Source: Paramuribaculum intestinale
Lineage (GTDB): Bacteria > Bacteroidota > Bacteroidia > Bacteroidales > Muribaculaceae
DNA length: 37,761 nt
Reading direction: 5' to 3'
NCBI RefSeq assembly: GCF_003024925.1
Contig: NZ_PUED01000005.1
Span: 1-37,761, forward strand
Part shown: in pieces, positions 1 through 9,028 of the stretch
How the letters are laid out: each line of letters starts with the position of its first letter
How positions within the stretch are numbered: position 1 is the first letter of the stretch
Position numbers and translations under genes: made by a program
The notes under the pieces: model-generated
Databases searched by the model: none
What the model was told of the DNA's origin: nothing
The model's input: only the letters and a program-made list of their open reading frames with translations

Positions 1-68
1 CATTCGTCTATCGGTTAGGACGCAAGATTTTCATTCTTGAAAGAGGAGTTCGATTCTCCTATGGGCTA
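1..68 (+). tRNA. tRNA-Glu (UUC), first copy, cut by window edge
   Basis: The D arm, anticodon arm and T arm fold completely. The anticodon loop TTTTCAT places TTC at positions 34-36, which is Glu. The bases are identical to the complete copy at 427-498. By that alignment the first four acceptor bases (GGCC) lie just outside the window. CCA is not encoded; the gene is followed by CT. The rpsT start codon lies 37 bases downstream, so the two are probably cotranscribed. Confidence 0.95.
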
Positions 69-105
69 CTCAATAAAAATTCACGACAATTTTGACATAA
101 CAGAA

Positions 106-363
106 ATGGCAAATCACAAATCATCGCTGAAGAGAATCCGTCAGACCGAGTCGCGCCGTCTGCGCAACCGCTACTACGCCAAGACTGCACGCAACGCCGT
201 GCGTCGCCTGCGCGCCATGACCGACAAGGCCGAGGCTCAGGCCGCTTTCGTGGGTATCACCAAGATGCTCGACAAGCTGGCTGCCAAGAACACGATCTCC
301 AAGAATAAGGCATCAAACCTCAAGAGCAAGCTCGCCCTCCACATCAATAAGCTGGGCGCTTGA
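106..363 (+). CDS. rpsT: 30S ribosomal protein S20
   Basis: Primary rRNA-binding protein of the small ribosomal subunit, which contacts 16S rRNA during early 30S assembly. The 85-residue product begins [13 protein letters not shown], the usual S20 start, and is rich in Lys, Arg and Ala along its length, as expected for this all-helical protein. The reading frame is open further upstream, but that extension runs into the tRNA-Glu gene, so the ATG at 106 is the real start. The gene lies between two identical tRNA-Glu genes and shares the terminator at 529-568 with the second, which suggests a tRNA-rpsT-tRNA transcript cut apart by tRNA processing. Length and sequence are normal for the family. 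Confidence 0.97.
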   Translation: MANHKSSLKRIRQTESRRLRNRYYAKTARNAVRRLRAMTDKAEAQAAFVGITKMLDKLAAKNTISKNKASNLKSKLALHINKLGA

Positions 364-426
364 TCGCTGAGGATAGCTGACGGCGGAGCGCAGGCTTCTG
401 TGCTGCGATCCGGGTCAAATCCGACC

Positions 427-498
427 GGCCCATTCGTCTATCGGTTAGGACGCAAGATTTTCATTCTTGAAAGAGGAGTTCGATTCTCCTATGGGCTA
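427..498 (+). tRNA. tRNA-Glu (UUC), second copy
   Basis: Complete 72-base cloverleaf. The acceptor stem pairs GGCCCAT with ATGGGCT, with one G-U at the end. The D stem is GTCT/GGAC, the anticodon stem CAAGA/TCTTG with loop TTTTCAT (anticodon TTC), and the T stem AGGAG/CTCCT. The discriminator is A; CCA is not fully encoded. It matches the first copy base for base over the shared 68 positions. A rho-independent terminator follows 30 bases later. Confidence 0.97.
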
Positions 499-528
499 CA
501 CAATTTTCCCCCTTAATTGTTTCTGGAC

Positions 529-568
529 TGATGCGCCGTGAGGTGCGTCATTCCTTTTTTTGTTTTTT
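529..568 (+). terminator. Rho-independent terminator of the tRNA-Glu/rpsT unit
   Basis: TGATGCGCC and GGTGCGTCA form a 9-bp stem (two G-U pairs) closed by the loop GTGA at 529-550. A T-rich run follows at 551-568. It sits between the second tRNA-Glu and the leuS promoter, so it separates the two units. Confidence 0.85.
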
Positions 569-819
569 GGGGTTAAGAATATGTTTGATTTTGACATATG
601 GCTGTGTGTCCGGCGGGCGTGTGGCTGTCGGTGGCGGCGATGGATGCGGTGATGTCGTTGATGGTCTTTTTTTTTGGCGAGTCGGCGCGCTAAATTTGAC
701 CACTTACCGACTTTTGATTAACTTTGTAGGCCTGCAATACAGACTGCGGGCGGCGCGCCTGCGTGACCATGATGTCGCAGGCTGTCAAGTATATCCGAAA
801 TTTACACATTTATCCTACA
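569..819 (+). other. Intergenic leader region upstream of leuS
   Basis: About 250 bases without a credible gene. The only recognisable element is the promoter at 695-726. A start site near 733 would give leuS a 5' leader of roughly 85 bases. I see no T-box or other known riboswitch in it. Confidence 0.6.
695..726 (+). promoter_or_regulatory. Bacteroidetes-type promoter for leuS-rdgB-porZ
   Basis: TTTG at 695-698 and TAACTTTG at 719-726 match the Bacteroidetes primary sigma consensus (TTTG / TAnnTTTG) exactly, with a 20-bp spacer. Transcription should begin a few bases after 726. This is inferred from sequence alone. Confidence 0.82.
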
Positions 820-3597
820 ATGGAATACAATCATAAGGAAATAGAGAAGCGGTGGCAGGCCTACTGGAAAGAACAAGGCACTTATCGCACAAGAGAGGAC
901 GGCTCGCGCAAGAAGTTTTATGTGCTCGATATGTTTCCGTATCCTTCGGGAGCGGGATTGCACGTGGGTCATCCGCTCGGCTATATAGCTTCCGACATAT
1001 ATTCGCGCTACAAGCGTCTGCAGGGCTTCAATGTGCTGCATCCGATGGGCTACGACGCCTATGGTCTGCCCGCGGAGCAGTATGCCATACAGACCGGTCA
1101 GCATCCGGAAGTGACCACAGTCAACAATATCGAGCGCTATCGCAGTCAGCTCGACAAGATAGGTTTCAGCTATGACTGGGACCGCGAGGTGCGTACCTGC
1201 TCGCCCGACTACTACAAGTGGACGCAGTGGGCGTTCATACGCATGTTTAACTCCTACTACGACACGGCTCTCGACAAGGCGATGCCCGTGGCGCGGCTTG
1301 AAGAGCATTTTGCCAAGCATGGCACGGAGGGCGTGAGGGCCGCATGCGGCGAGGAACTGACTTTCACGGCCGATGAATGGAACGCCATGGACGAGAAGCA
1401 ACGTTCGGAGACGCTGATGAACTACCGCATAGCTTATCTTGGAAATACGATGGTCAACTGGTGTCCGAAGCTCGGCACTGTCCTGGCCAATGACGAGGTG
1501 AGCGAGGGTGTGTCGATACGCGGCGGCTATCCCGTGGAGCAGAAACTGATGTATCAGTGGTGTCTGAGGGTGTCGGCCTACGCGCAGCGTCTGCTTGACG
1601 GACTCGACAAGCTCGACTGGACCGACTCGCTGAAGGAAACACAGCGCAACTGGATAGGCCGTTCGGAGGGTGCGGAGATGAAGTTTTCCATCGACGGACG
1701 CGACGACGGTCTGGCGCTTGAGATATTCACAACGAGAGCCGACACGGTGTTCGGGGTTACGTTTATGGTGCTGGCGCCGGAGAGCGACTATGTGGCCATG
1801 GTGACCACTCCCGAGCAGAAGGAGGCTGTCGACAGCTATATCGACAGCATCCGCCACAAGACCGAGCGTGAGCGTATGATCGACAAGAAGGTGAGCGGCG
1901 TGTTTACGGGCGCTTATGCGGTCAATCCCCTTACGGGCAAACGCATCCCGGTGTGGGTGAGCGACTATGTGCTTGCCGGCTACGGCACCGGCGCCATCAT
2001 GGCTGTGCCTGCCCACGACAGCCGCGACTATGCTTTCGCGCGTCATTTCGATCTGCCGGTAGTGCCGCTGATCGAGGGTGCCGACGTCAGCGAGCAGAGT
2101 TTCGACGCCAAGAGCGGCCGCATGATCAATTCGGCCGGAGCCGATCTCGATCTCAACGGCATGGAGGTGAAGGATGCCATAAAGGCCACCAAGGACTATA
2201 TATCGCGCAAGGGCATAGGCAAGGTGAAGATAAACTACCGTCTGCGCGACGCCATATTCTCGCGTCAGCGCTACTGGGGCGAGCCGTTCCCGGTGTACTA
2301 CAAAGACGGTGTGCCCCACATGCTGGCCGACGAGTGTCTGCCGCTCGAATTGCCCGAGGTCGACAAGTTCCTCCCCACCGAGAGCGGCGAGCCGCCGCTG
2401 GGACGCGCCCTCAACTGGGCCACCCCCGAGGGTTATCCGTTTGAGCTGTGCACGATGCCCGGATTTGCCGGATCGTCGGCCTACTACCTGCGGTATATGG
2501 ATCCCCACAATGACACGGCTCTCGTGGGACGCGAGGCCAATGAATACTGGCGCAGCGTCGATCTTTATATCGGCGGCACCGAGCATGCCACCGGCCATCT
2601 GATATACAGCCGTTTCTGGAATAAGTTTCTGTATGATCTGGGATTCGTGTGTGAGGACGAGCCTTTCAGGAAGCTCGTCAACCAGGGCATGATACAGGGG
2701 CGCAGCAACTTCGTTTACCGCATAAAGGACACCAACCGCTTTGTCAGCGCGGGGCTGAAGGATCGTTACGATGTCACTCCGATACATGTCGATGTCAACA
2801 TAGTCAGCAACGATATTCTTGATCTCGACCGTTTCCGCGCATGGCGTCCGGAATTTGCCGACGCCGAATTCGAGCTGGAGGATGGCCGCTACGTGTGCGG
2901 CTACGCGGTGGAGAAGATGTCGAAGTCGATGTTCAATGTGGTGAATCCCGACGACGTGGTCGACCGCTACGGCGCCGACACCCTTCGACTCTATGAAATG
3001 TTCCTCGGCCCGCTCGAGCAGAGCAAGCCATGGGATACCAACGGCATCGACGGTGTCAACCGCTTCATCCGCAAGCTCTGGAATCTCTTCTACAAGGGCG
3101 ACGAGCTGCTGCTGACCGACGGCGAGCCTACGGCCGACGAGCTGAAGTCGATCCACAAACTGATCAAGAAGGTGACCTCCGATATCGAGGCATTCTCCTA
3201 TAATACTTCGATAGCCGCTTTCATGATATGTGTCAACGAGCTTACGCAGCTCAAGTGCCACAACCGCCAGGTGCTCTCGCAGCTTGTGGTGATCCTGGCG
3301 CCTTTCGCGCCTCACGTGAGCGAGGAGCTGTGGCACGCGCTTGGCAATGACACGACGGTGTGCGATGCACAGTGGCCGTCGTTCAACGAGGAGTATCTCC
3401 GCGAGGATACGGTCAACTATGCGGTGTCGTTCAACGGCAAGGCCCGCTATAATATCACCGTAGCTGCCGACATGGATCCGAAGGATGTGGAGGCGGCCGC
3501 GCTCGGCCATGAGAATGCCGCCCGCTGGATCGACGGCAAGCAGGTGGTGAAGGTGATCGTGGTGCCCCGTAAGATAGTCAATGTGGTGGTGAAATGA
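820..3597 (+). CDS. leuS: Leucyl-tRNA synthetase
   Basis: Class I cytoplasmic enzyme that attaches leucine to tRNA-Leu. The 925-residue product has the HIGH-type motif HVGH at 48-51, a CP1 editing domain with the usual TRADTVFG and MAVPAHD-type segments, and KMSKS at 699-703. Between the catalytic core and KMSKS there is an extra segment (around [19 protein letters not shown]), which I recall as typical of Bacteroidetes LeuRS. The start at 820 is chosen because [16 protein letters not shown] is the family N-terminus; the frame continues 19 codons upstream to 763, but that part does not look like LeuRS. It is the first gene of the unit, and its last bases overlap the rdgB start (ATGA at 3594-3597), implying coupled translation. 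Confidence 0.97.
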   Translation: MEYNHKEIEKRWQAYWKEQGTYRTREDGSRKKFYVLDMFPYPSGAGLHVGHPLGYIASDIYSRYKRLQGFNVLHPMGYDAYGLPAEQYAIQTGQHPEVTTVNNIERYRSQLDKIGFSYDWDREVRTCSPDYYKWTQWAFIRMFNSYYDTALDKAMPVARLEEHFAKHGTEGVRAACGEELTFTADEWNAMDEKQRSETLMNYRIAYLGNTMVNWCPKLGTVLANDEVSEGVSIRGGYPVEQKLMYQWCLRVSAYAQRLLDGLDKLDWTDSLKETQRNWIGRSEGAEMKFSIDGRDDGLALEIFTTRADTVFGVTFMVLAPESDYVAMVTTPEQKEAVDSYIDSIRHKTERERMIDKKVSGVFTGAYAVNPLTGKRIPVWVSDYVLAGYGTGAIMAVPAHDSRDYAFARHFDLPVVPLIEGADVSEQSFDAKSGRMINSAGADLDLNGMEVKDAIKATKDYISRKGIGKVKINYRLRDAIFSRQRYWGEPFPVYYKDGVPHMLADECLPLELPEVDKFLPTESGEPPLGRALNWATPEGYPFELCTMPGFAGSSAYYLRYMDPHNDTALVGREANEYWRSVDLYIGGTEHATGHLIYSRFWNKFLYDLGFVCEDEPFRKLVNQGMIQGRSNFVYRIKDTNRFVSAGLKDRYDVTPIHVDVNIVSNDILDLDRFRAWRPEFADAEFELEDGRYVCGYAVEKMSKSMFNVVNPDDVVDRYGADTLRLYEMFLGPLEQSKPWDTNGIDGVNRFIRKLWNLFYKGDELLLTDGEPTADELKSIHKLIKKVTSDIEAFSYNTSIAAFMICVNELTQLKCHNRQVLSQLVVILAPFAPHVSEELWHALGNDTTVCDAQWPSFNEEYLREDTVNYAVSFNGKARYNITVAADMDPKDVEAAALGHENAARWIDGKQVVKVIVVPRKIVNVVVK

Positions 3598-4175
3598 GGC
3601 GCAGGATTGTATTTGCGACAAACAACGCCCACAAGCTCGATGAAATAAGGGCTATAGCCGGTGACAGACTCGAGGTGCTGTCGCTGGCCGACATAGGCTG
3701 TCATGACGACATACCCGAGAACGAGCCTACGATAGAGGGGAATGCCATTGCTAAAGCCCGCTGGGTGCGCGACCGCTACGGCTACGACTGTTTCGCCGAT
3801 GACACCGGTCTGATGGTCGATGCTCTCGGCGGTGAGCCCGGAGTGCGCTCGGCCCGCTATGCCGGTCCGGGGCATGATTCGGAGGCCAACGTGGCTCTTC
3901 TGCTGGAGCGTATGGATGGGGTCGCCGACCGCAGGGCGCATTTCACTACCGTGATAGCGCTGACCGAAGGCGACGAGACCCGGGTGTTCGAGGGTCGTGT
4001 CGACGGTGAGATACTGACCGTGCGCGAGGGCGAGGATGGCTTCGGCTATGATCCGGTGTTCCGTCCCGAGGGGTGCGCCGTGTCGTTTGCATCGATGAGC
4101 GCAGATGAGAAAAACGCCATAAGCCATCGCGGGCGTGCTACGGCACGGTTGCTTGAATATTTCAATTCGCTCTGA
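3594..4175 (+). CDS. rdgB: RdgB/HAM1 family XTP/dITP diphosphatase
   Basis: Cleans the nucleotide pool by hydrolysing non-canonical purine triphosphates (dITP, XTP) to monophosphate and pyrophosphate. The 193-residue product has the normal family length. Visible landmarks are the TNN nucleotide-binding start (9-11), the acidic IEGNA segment around Glu48, the FADDTGL motif with Asp69 and Asp70, the glycine-rich [13 protein letters not shown] stretch and the C-terminal SHRG motif (177-180). The ATG lies inside the end of leuS (ATGA overlap), and its TGA overlaps the porZ start by one base (TGATG), so all three genes appear translationally coupled. Confidence 0.96.
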   Translation: MRRRIVFATNNAHKLDEIRAIAGDRLEVLSLADIGCHDDIPENEPTIEGNAIAKARWVRDRYGYDCFADDTGLMVDALGGEPGVRSARYAGPGHDSEANVALLLERMDGVADRRAHFTTVIALTEGDETRVFEGRVDGEILTVREGEDGFGYDPVFRPEGCAVSFASMSADEKNAISHRGRATARLLEYFNSL

Positions 4176-6589
4176 TGAGATCGCTGCTGTCGCTCTGTCT
4201 GTGGCTGCTCTGCGTGGCTCTGTGCCGGGCCGATATGGTGCCGGGCAGCTGGCGTGTGCGTCCGGTGTGGTCTGGCGCGCCGCAGTCGGTGGTTGAGACT
4301 CCGGAGAAGGTCTATTTCATGATAGGCGGCTCTCTGTTTGAACGCGACAAGGAGAGCGAGGAGCTGAAAGCATACACGGTGGCCGAGGGGTGTGGTGCCT
4401 ACGGCGCGGTGAAGATGGCTTATTCGACATCGGCCAAGATGCTTGCTGTGGCATACGAATCAGGGCATGTGGACCTTATAGACCGCGACGGCACGATTGT
4501 TCCGATGCCGGAGATACGCGATGCCGAGGATGTCGACGACCGCACGATAAACGATATGACGGTGGATGGCGATGATTGCTATCTGGCGACGGCGTTCGGT
4601 GTGGTGAAGATCAATCTGCGCACCCGCCGGGTGACCGATTCGGGCCGTTATGGTCGCGATGTAGAGCTTGTGACAGTGATGGGCGACTGGCTTGTGGTGA
4701 AGAGCGGCGATGATGTGATGGCTGCTCCCAAGGGCGGTCCGCTGCGGCGTTTTGGCGTTTACCGGCCTGTGACACAGCGTGGAGGTGCGGTCGGACTGAC
4801 CGGCCTCGGCGCGTCGCGTCTGCTGATAGTGATGGATCGAATCGCCGCGCTGGCCGAGGTGGATCCGGAGTCGGGTCTGTATAAAGAGAGAGCCTGGGTG
4901 GAAACTGCCGGCGGAGTGATAGTCACGGACGGCTCCGGCACGGCATGGCTTCCCGGCTCGGACGGCCGGATATGGAGCGTGAGTGCCGACGGCCACACGG
5001 CCAGTGTGGCTGAGATGCCGGCGGATGCCCTCGGCCGGACGACAGTCGTATCGTCGACCGATCCGGCTTCGAGGCTGTGGGTTCTCTCCGCCGAAGGAAT
5101 ATCGCAGCTGACGGCAGCCGAAGGAGGGTGGCGGACGACAGTGGAACGCTTCATTCCGCAGGGGTGTGTGTTTACCCGCGATGTGTCTATGATAATTCCC
5201 GATGCCTCGGGGCAGAGGGTCTATGTGAGCAATCAGGGCGCCTCGAACTACCGTATGTATCCCGCCGACCGCGAGGGTGAGCCTCAGACCACCACATTGA
5301 TGGAGGATGGCGATGCAGTCAATATCTCGGCTGTCGATGTCATGGCTGTCAATGCCGTTGCCGCGCGTTATCAGAAGAGTGCCGGCCCTGTGGCTCTCTC
5401 TCCCGAGAGAATAGCGCAGGATCCCGACGATCCTTCGACATATTATCTGGCTACGGCCAATGACGGAGTGTATCGCATCACCGACCGCCGTCTGACCGGA
5501 CGCTACGACGGATCGAACGCTCCGCTTGAGGATCACTACGGTTGGCGCGTGTATGATCTGTCGTTTGACAGAAGCGGAAATCTGTGGATGGGATCGACGA
5601 GCGAAGGAGGAGATGCCGGCGTGGCCGTACTCCCTGCCGCCAAACGCCGCGGGCCGTCGGAGTCAGTCGGGCGGTCGGACTGGGTGACGTTTGACCTGCA
5701 GGGAGCGGTGCTGCACAAGGATGTCAGGGTGTTTCACTGCAGGAAGTCAAATGTGACATTCGTGTTTGACTCACATGGTCCAAGCGGGCTTATGGCGGTG
5801 GACCGCGGTGCGACTGACTCGGATCTGACCGATGACAGACTGGTGAGATTGACAGAGCTTGTGGATCAGGACGGTGTGGTATTCACGACGGATTACTTCA
5901 CGTCCATAGCCGAGGACCGCAACGGAAGCGTGTGGATCGGCGCCGAGGGCGGGGTGATCGTGATAGACAATCCTTCCGGGGTGTTTGATCCGGGCATGAG
6001 GGTGCGCAGGCTGAAGGTGTCGCACGACGACGGCACCGGTCTGGCCGACTATTTCCTTGAAAGCGACATGGTGACCGACATATCGGTGGACGGCGGCAAC
6101 CGCAAGTGGGTGGCCACGGGCTCGTCGGGGCTATATCTGCTGTCGGCCGACGGCTCTGAAGCTGTGGAGCATATTACCGCTGACCGCTGCCCGCTGCTTG
6201 ATGACAACGAGGTGAAGGCCGTGTATGCCTCTGCGGTCGACAACACAGTGCTGATAGGCACCCGCAACGGATTGCTCGAATATGGCGGCACTGCCTCGGC
6301 TCCGGCCGAGAGCTACTCGGCGGTGAAGGTGTATCCCAATCCGGTGACTCCCGAAACGAGCGGTGATGTGACTGTGTCGGGACTGACCGAAGGCTCGCTT
6401 GTGAAGATCTCCGACGCGTCGGGTCGTGTGGTGTGGCAGGGTCGAGCCGAGGGCGGAATGCTCCGGTGGCCTGTGGAAAACTCCGCCGGAAGGCGCGTGG
6501 CCTCGGGTGTGTATTATGTGCTCGCTTCAAGCGGGCGTGATGTAACTCCCGCGCGCGGAGCTGTGGCGCGGATACTGGTGGTGAACTAA
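4175..6589 (+). CDS. porZ: PorZ-like type IX secretion protein with beta-propellers and C-terminal sorting domain
   Basis: 804 residues. Residues 1-19 form a signal peptide ending in CRA. The body is beta-propeller in character, with repeated DxxGNLWxG / DRNGSVWIGA blades of the two-component-regulator propeller type. Residues 719-804 are a Por-secretion (type IX) sorting domain: VYPNP at the start, SGVYYV near the end and a terminal ILVVN. In Porphyromonas, PorZ is a cell-surface part of the attachment complex that moves cargo onto anionic LPS. The N-terminal WSGAPQSVVETPEKVYFMIG region and the domain order fit PorZ better than a random secreted propeller protein. It overlaps the rdgB stop by one base. 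The family call is firm; PorZ specifically is an inference, since no other type IX gene is in the window. Confidence 0.78.
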   Translation: MRSLLSLCLWLLCVALCRADMVPGSWRVRPVWSGAPQSVVETPEKVYFMIGGSLFERDKESEELKAYTVAEGCGAYGAVKMAYSTSAKMLAVAYESGHVDLIDRDGTIVPMPEIRDAEDVDDRTINDMTVDGDDCYLATAFGVVKINLRTRRVTDSGRYGRDVELVTVMGDWLVVKSGDDVMAAPKGGPLRRFGVYRPVTQRGGAVGLTGLGASRLLIVMDRIAALAEVDPESGLYKERAWVETAGGVIVTDGSGTAWLPGSDGRIWSVSADGHTASVAEMPADALGRTTVVSSTDPASRLWVLSAEGISQLTAAEGGWRTTVERFIPQGCVFTRDVSMIIPDASGQRVYVSNQGASNYRMYPADREGEPQTTTLMEDGDAVNISAVDVMAVNAVAARYQKSAGPVALSPERIAQDPDDPSTYYLATANDGVYRITDRRLTGRYDGSNAPLEDHYGWRVYDLSFDRSGNLWMGSTSEGGDAGVAVLPAAKRRGPSESVGRSDWVTFDLQGAVLHKDVRVFHCRKSNVTFVFDSHGPSGLMAVDRGATDSDLTDDRLVRLTELVDQDGVVFTTDYFTSIAEDRNGSVWIGAEGGVIVIDNPSGVFDPGMRVRRLKVSHDDGTGLADYFLESDMVTDISVDGGNRKWVATGSSGLYLLSADGSEAVEHITADRCPLLDDNEVKAVYASAVDNTVLIGTRNGLLEYGGTASAPAESYSAVKVYPNPVTPETSGDVTVSGLTEGSLVKISDASGRVVWQGRAEGGMLRWPVENSAGRRVASGVYYVLASSGRDVTPARGAVARILVVN

Positions 6590-6745
6590 CGGCCGTCCGG
6601 CGCGGTTAGAATCAATAGGCGGCGATGCCGTAAGATAACGGAACTCCGTCACAATCGGTTGAAACGTCCGGAAGTGCAGATGGTAAAACGAAATTCTTTC
6701 AGCAGGTCACGACAGTCCCTGCCAAACAATATAAACCGAAGAGAT

Positions 6746-7270
6746 ATGGAAAAACTGAGTTATACGAACGAAGACGACAAGTGCTACGGCGCCACCGGCA
6801 TGGCCATAGGCATAGTGGTGTTTGACGGCGAGGACAAACTGGCCGGCGTGGGACTTGATGCCGATCCGGGCGATATGATGGAGATGCACAGCAGTTTTTA
6901 TTTTTCAGGAAATCCCGGGCTCTCGGCCAAGTCGGCATGGGCGGAGATGCGTGAGAATTTCAGTCTTTCGGTGGCTATGATGATAAGCAATGTCATGTGC
7001 CGCCGCATGGTGCTCGACCGTACACTTGTGGCGCCGGAGGTGCGTCAGGGACTTCAGGACACTGTCGTGGAGGAGGGGCGTGATGCATGTTCGCTCGAGG
7101 AGGATGAGGTGAGGCGCATATTCGACAAGGAATATACGTATCTCTTCAGGGTTTTCAATCATCAGGGCGTGCACCGCGTGGCGCATGAGTTTGCCGACGC
7201 GCTCAAACGCCGGCGTCATCTTTCGCGTCTGGAGGTGCTGGAGGAACTTAGGGCTCTTTCGTCGCTGTGA
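6746..7270 (+). CDS. Conserved Bacteroidales protein of unknown function
   Basis: 174 residues, function not recognised. The N-terminal half looks globular, with a GMAIGIVVFDGEDKLAGVGLDADPGD segment and an FYFSGNP motif; the C-terminal half is charged and helical. There is no signal peptide or membrane helix, so it is probably cytoplasmic. The frame is open up to 6659, but the ATG at 6746 follows a purine-rich GAAGAGAT and gives the ordered start MEKLSYTNEDD, so it is preferred. It lies 156 bases after porZ, with no terminator or clear promoter between, and 71 bases before the nucleoside kinase. I believe similar proteins occur elsewhere in Bacteroidales, but that is memory rather than a search. 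Confidence 0.8.
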   Translation: MEKLSYTNEDDKCYGATGMAIGIVVFDGEDKLAGVGLDADPGDMMEMHSSFYFSGNPGLSAKSAWAEMRENFSLSVAMMISNVMCRRMVLDRTLVAPEVRQGLQDTVVEEGRDACSLEEDEVRRIFDKEYTYLFRVFNHQGVHRVAHEFADALKRRRHLSRLEVLEELRALSSL

Positions 7271-7341
7271 TGGAGGAGGTGACTTTCAAGTCTCGGGGAT
7301 AATTCATGTTTTGACAATGGCCGCGGAGGGCTTAAACAGAT

Positions 7342-9015
7342 ATGAGCGACAGACTTAAGATATATTGTGTCAACATCAAGGAATATGTCGATATAGAGGG
7401 TGGCGAAACGCTGCTCGACGTGTATGGACGCATAGCGGGTCGTGTGGGCTTCACGCCGATATGCGCGAGGGTCAACTATAAGACCGAGGATCTGAGTTTC
7501 CCGGTATATGCTCCCAAGATGGTGGAGTATCTGCCTGTGGAGAGCGATTCGGGACACCGCACTTACATAAGATCTCTGTGCATGATGCTCTACAAGGCTG
7601 TCAACGACTGTCTGCCTGGTGCGCGGCTTCAGATAGTGCATTCGCTTGCGCGGGGCTATAACTGCCGTGTGACTGGCGGGGATGTGACTCTCGACGAGCG
7701 GACGGTGGAGCGTCTGAAGTCGTATATGAAAGATCTTGTGGGGCGCGACATCAGGTTTGAGCGTAAGGAGCGTCTGACGTCGGACGTCGCAGAGATTTTC
7801 CGCCGTCAGGGGATGGATGACAAGGTGCGCCTGCTTCAGACGCTTCATGACCTGTATACGGTGTATTACCGTCTGGACGGTCTGTGCGATTCGTACTACG
7901 GGCAGCTTGCTCCGTCGACCGGTATGCTCGGAGTGTTTGATCTGCAGCTTTACAAAGACGGGTTGCTGCTGCTCGGCCCTGATCCGGCCAATCCGTCGGA
8001 ACCGCGCCGTCCGGTGAGTCAGGAGAAAATGTACAAAGCGTTCACCGATTACCTGCGCTTCAACTCCATCGTTGGCGTCAGCAACTGCGGCGAACTTAAC
8101 GAAGCTGTGGCCAACGACCGGACGGCGATGCTGATCAATGTCAGCGAGGCGCTCCATAACAACCGCATAGCCACTCTGGCCGACGAGATATCGCGACGCT
8201 TCAACGAGGGGGGAGCCAGGATAGTGTTGATAGCGGGGCCTTCTTCGAGCGGCAAGACGACGTTCACGAAGCGTCTGGCCATACAGCTGATGACTTGTCT
8301 GCTGCAGCCGCAGATGATATCGCTCGACGATTATTTCGTGGATCGCGAGCATACGCCCCGCGACGAGTCGGGCGACTATGACTATGAGTCGATCTATGCG
8401 TTGGATATCAAACAGTTCAATGCTGATCTAAACCGTCTGCTTGCCGGCGAAGAGGTGGAGCTTCCGTATTATAACTTCTCGACCGGGATGCGTGAGTACC
8501 GCGGCAACAGGATAAAGCTTGGCGACCGCTCGATATTGCTCATAGAGGGTATTCATGGTCTGAACCCCGAACTCACGGCGAGTGTGGATCCGTCGATGAG
8601 ATACCGCATATACGTGTCGGCGCTGACCACGATAGCCATCGATGACCACAACTGGGTGCCTACTACCGACAACCGTCTGCTGCGGCGGATCATCCGCGAT
8701 CACAAATATCGGGGTGCTACGGCGGTGGACACCATCAGACGGTGGCCGAGCGTGAGGCGTGGCGAAGAGCGCTGGATATTCCCGTTTCAGGAGAATGCCG
8801 ACGCGATGTTCAATTCGTCGCTGCTGTTTGAGCTTGGCGTGATCAAGGAGGAGGCCGACGGTGTGCTTGCCGGAGTGCCCCGCGACATACCGGAGTATGC
8901 CGAGGCTTTGCGGCTGAGGAGATTCCTGAGCTATTTTGCTCCGATCGGCAAGGAGTATGTGCCGTCGACGTCGCTGATACGCGAGTTCATAGGCGGCTCT
9001 TCGTTCACTTACTGA
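7342..9015 (+). CDS. Nucleoside (uridine-type) kinase with ThrRS-like N-terminal region
   Basis: 557-residue cytoplasmic protein. Residues 1-60 resemble a TGS domain, and residues 70-150 resemble the second N-terminal domain of threonyl-tRNA synthetase. From about 290 onward it is a P-loop kinase of the uridine kinase/phosphoribulokinase family: Walker A GPSSSGKTT (299-307), ISLDDYF (327-332), then the PYYNFSTGMR and LIEGIHGLNPEL segments. It presumably phosphorylates a nucleoside or similar small molecule with ATP; the true substrate cannot be read from sequence. The architecture is a known but poorly studied bacterial family. The gene ends 13 bases from the convergent carbonic anhydrase-like gene. 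Confidence 0.88.
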   Translation: MSDRLKIYCVNIKEYVDIEGGETLLDVYGRIAGRVGFTPICARVNYKTEDLSFPVYAPKMVEYLPVESDSGHRTYIRSLCMMLYKAVNDCLPGARLQIVHSLARGYNCRVTGGDVTLDERTVERLKSYMKDLVGRDIRFERKERLTSDVAEIFRRQGMDDKVRLLQTLHDLYTVYYRLDGLCDSYYGQLAPSTGMLGVFDLQLYKDGLLLLGPDPANPSEPRRPVSQEKMYKAFTDYLRFNSIVGVSNCGELNEAVANDRTAMLINVSEALHNNRIATLADEISRRFNEGGARIVLIAGPSSSGKTTFTKRLAIQLMTCLLQPQMISLDDYFVDREHTPRDESGDYDYESIYALDIKQFNADLNRLLAGEEVELPYYNFSTGMREYRGNRIKLGDRSILLIEGIHGLNPELTASVDPSMRYRIYVSALTTIAIDDHNWVPTTDNRLLRRIIRDHKYRGATAVDTIRRWPSVRRGEERWIFPFQENADAMFNSSLLFELGVIKEEADGVLAGVPRDIPEYAEALRLRRFLSYFAPIGKEYVPSTSLIREFIGGSSFTY

Positions 9016-9028
9016 GGATCGCGTCCGC

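Noticed and set aside
763-819. 19-codon N-terminal extension of LeuRS
   Set aside because: Not LeuRS-like; the family N-terminus begins at the ATG at 820.
531-836. 101-codon plus-strand frame before leuS
   Set aside because: It begins inside the terminator hairpin, covers the leuS promoter and overlaps the leuS start; no protein-like features.
802-3621. 939-codon open frame on the minus strand, antisense to leuS
   Set aside because: leuS on the plus strand is complete with all motifs. The antisense product is His/Arg/Leu-rich with no family resemblance, a typical shadow of GC-rich codon use.
6590-6745. Promoter search before the unknown 174-residue protein
   Set aside because: No TTTG or TAnnTTTG element found; read-through from porZ is as likely.
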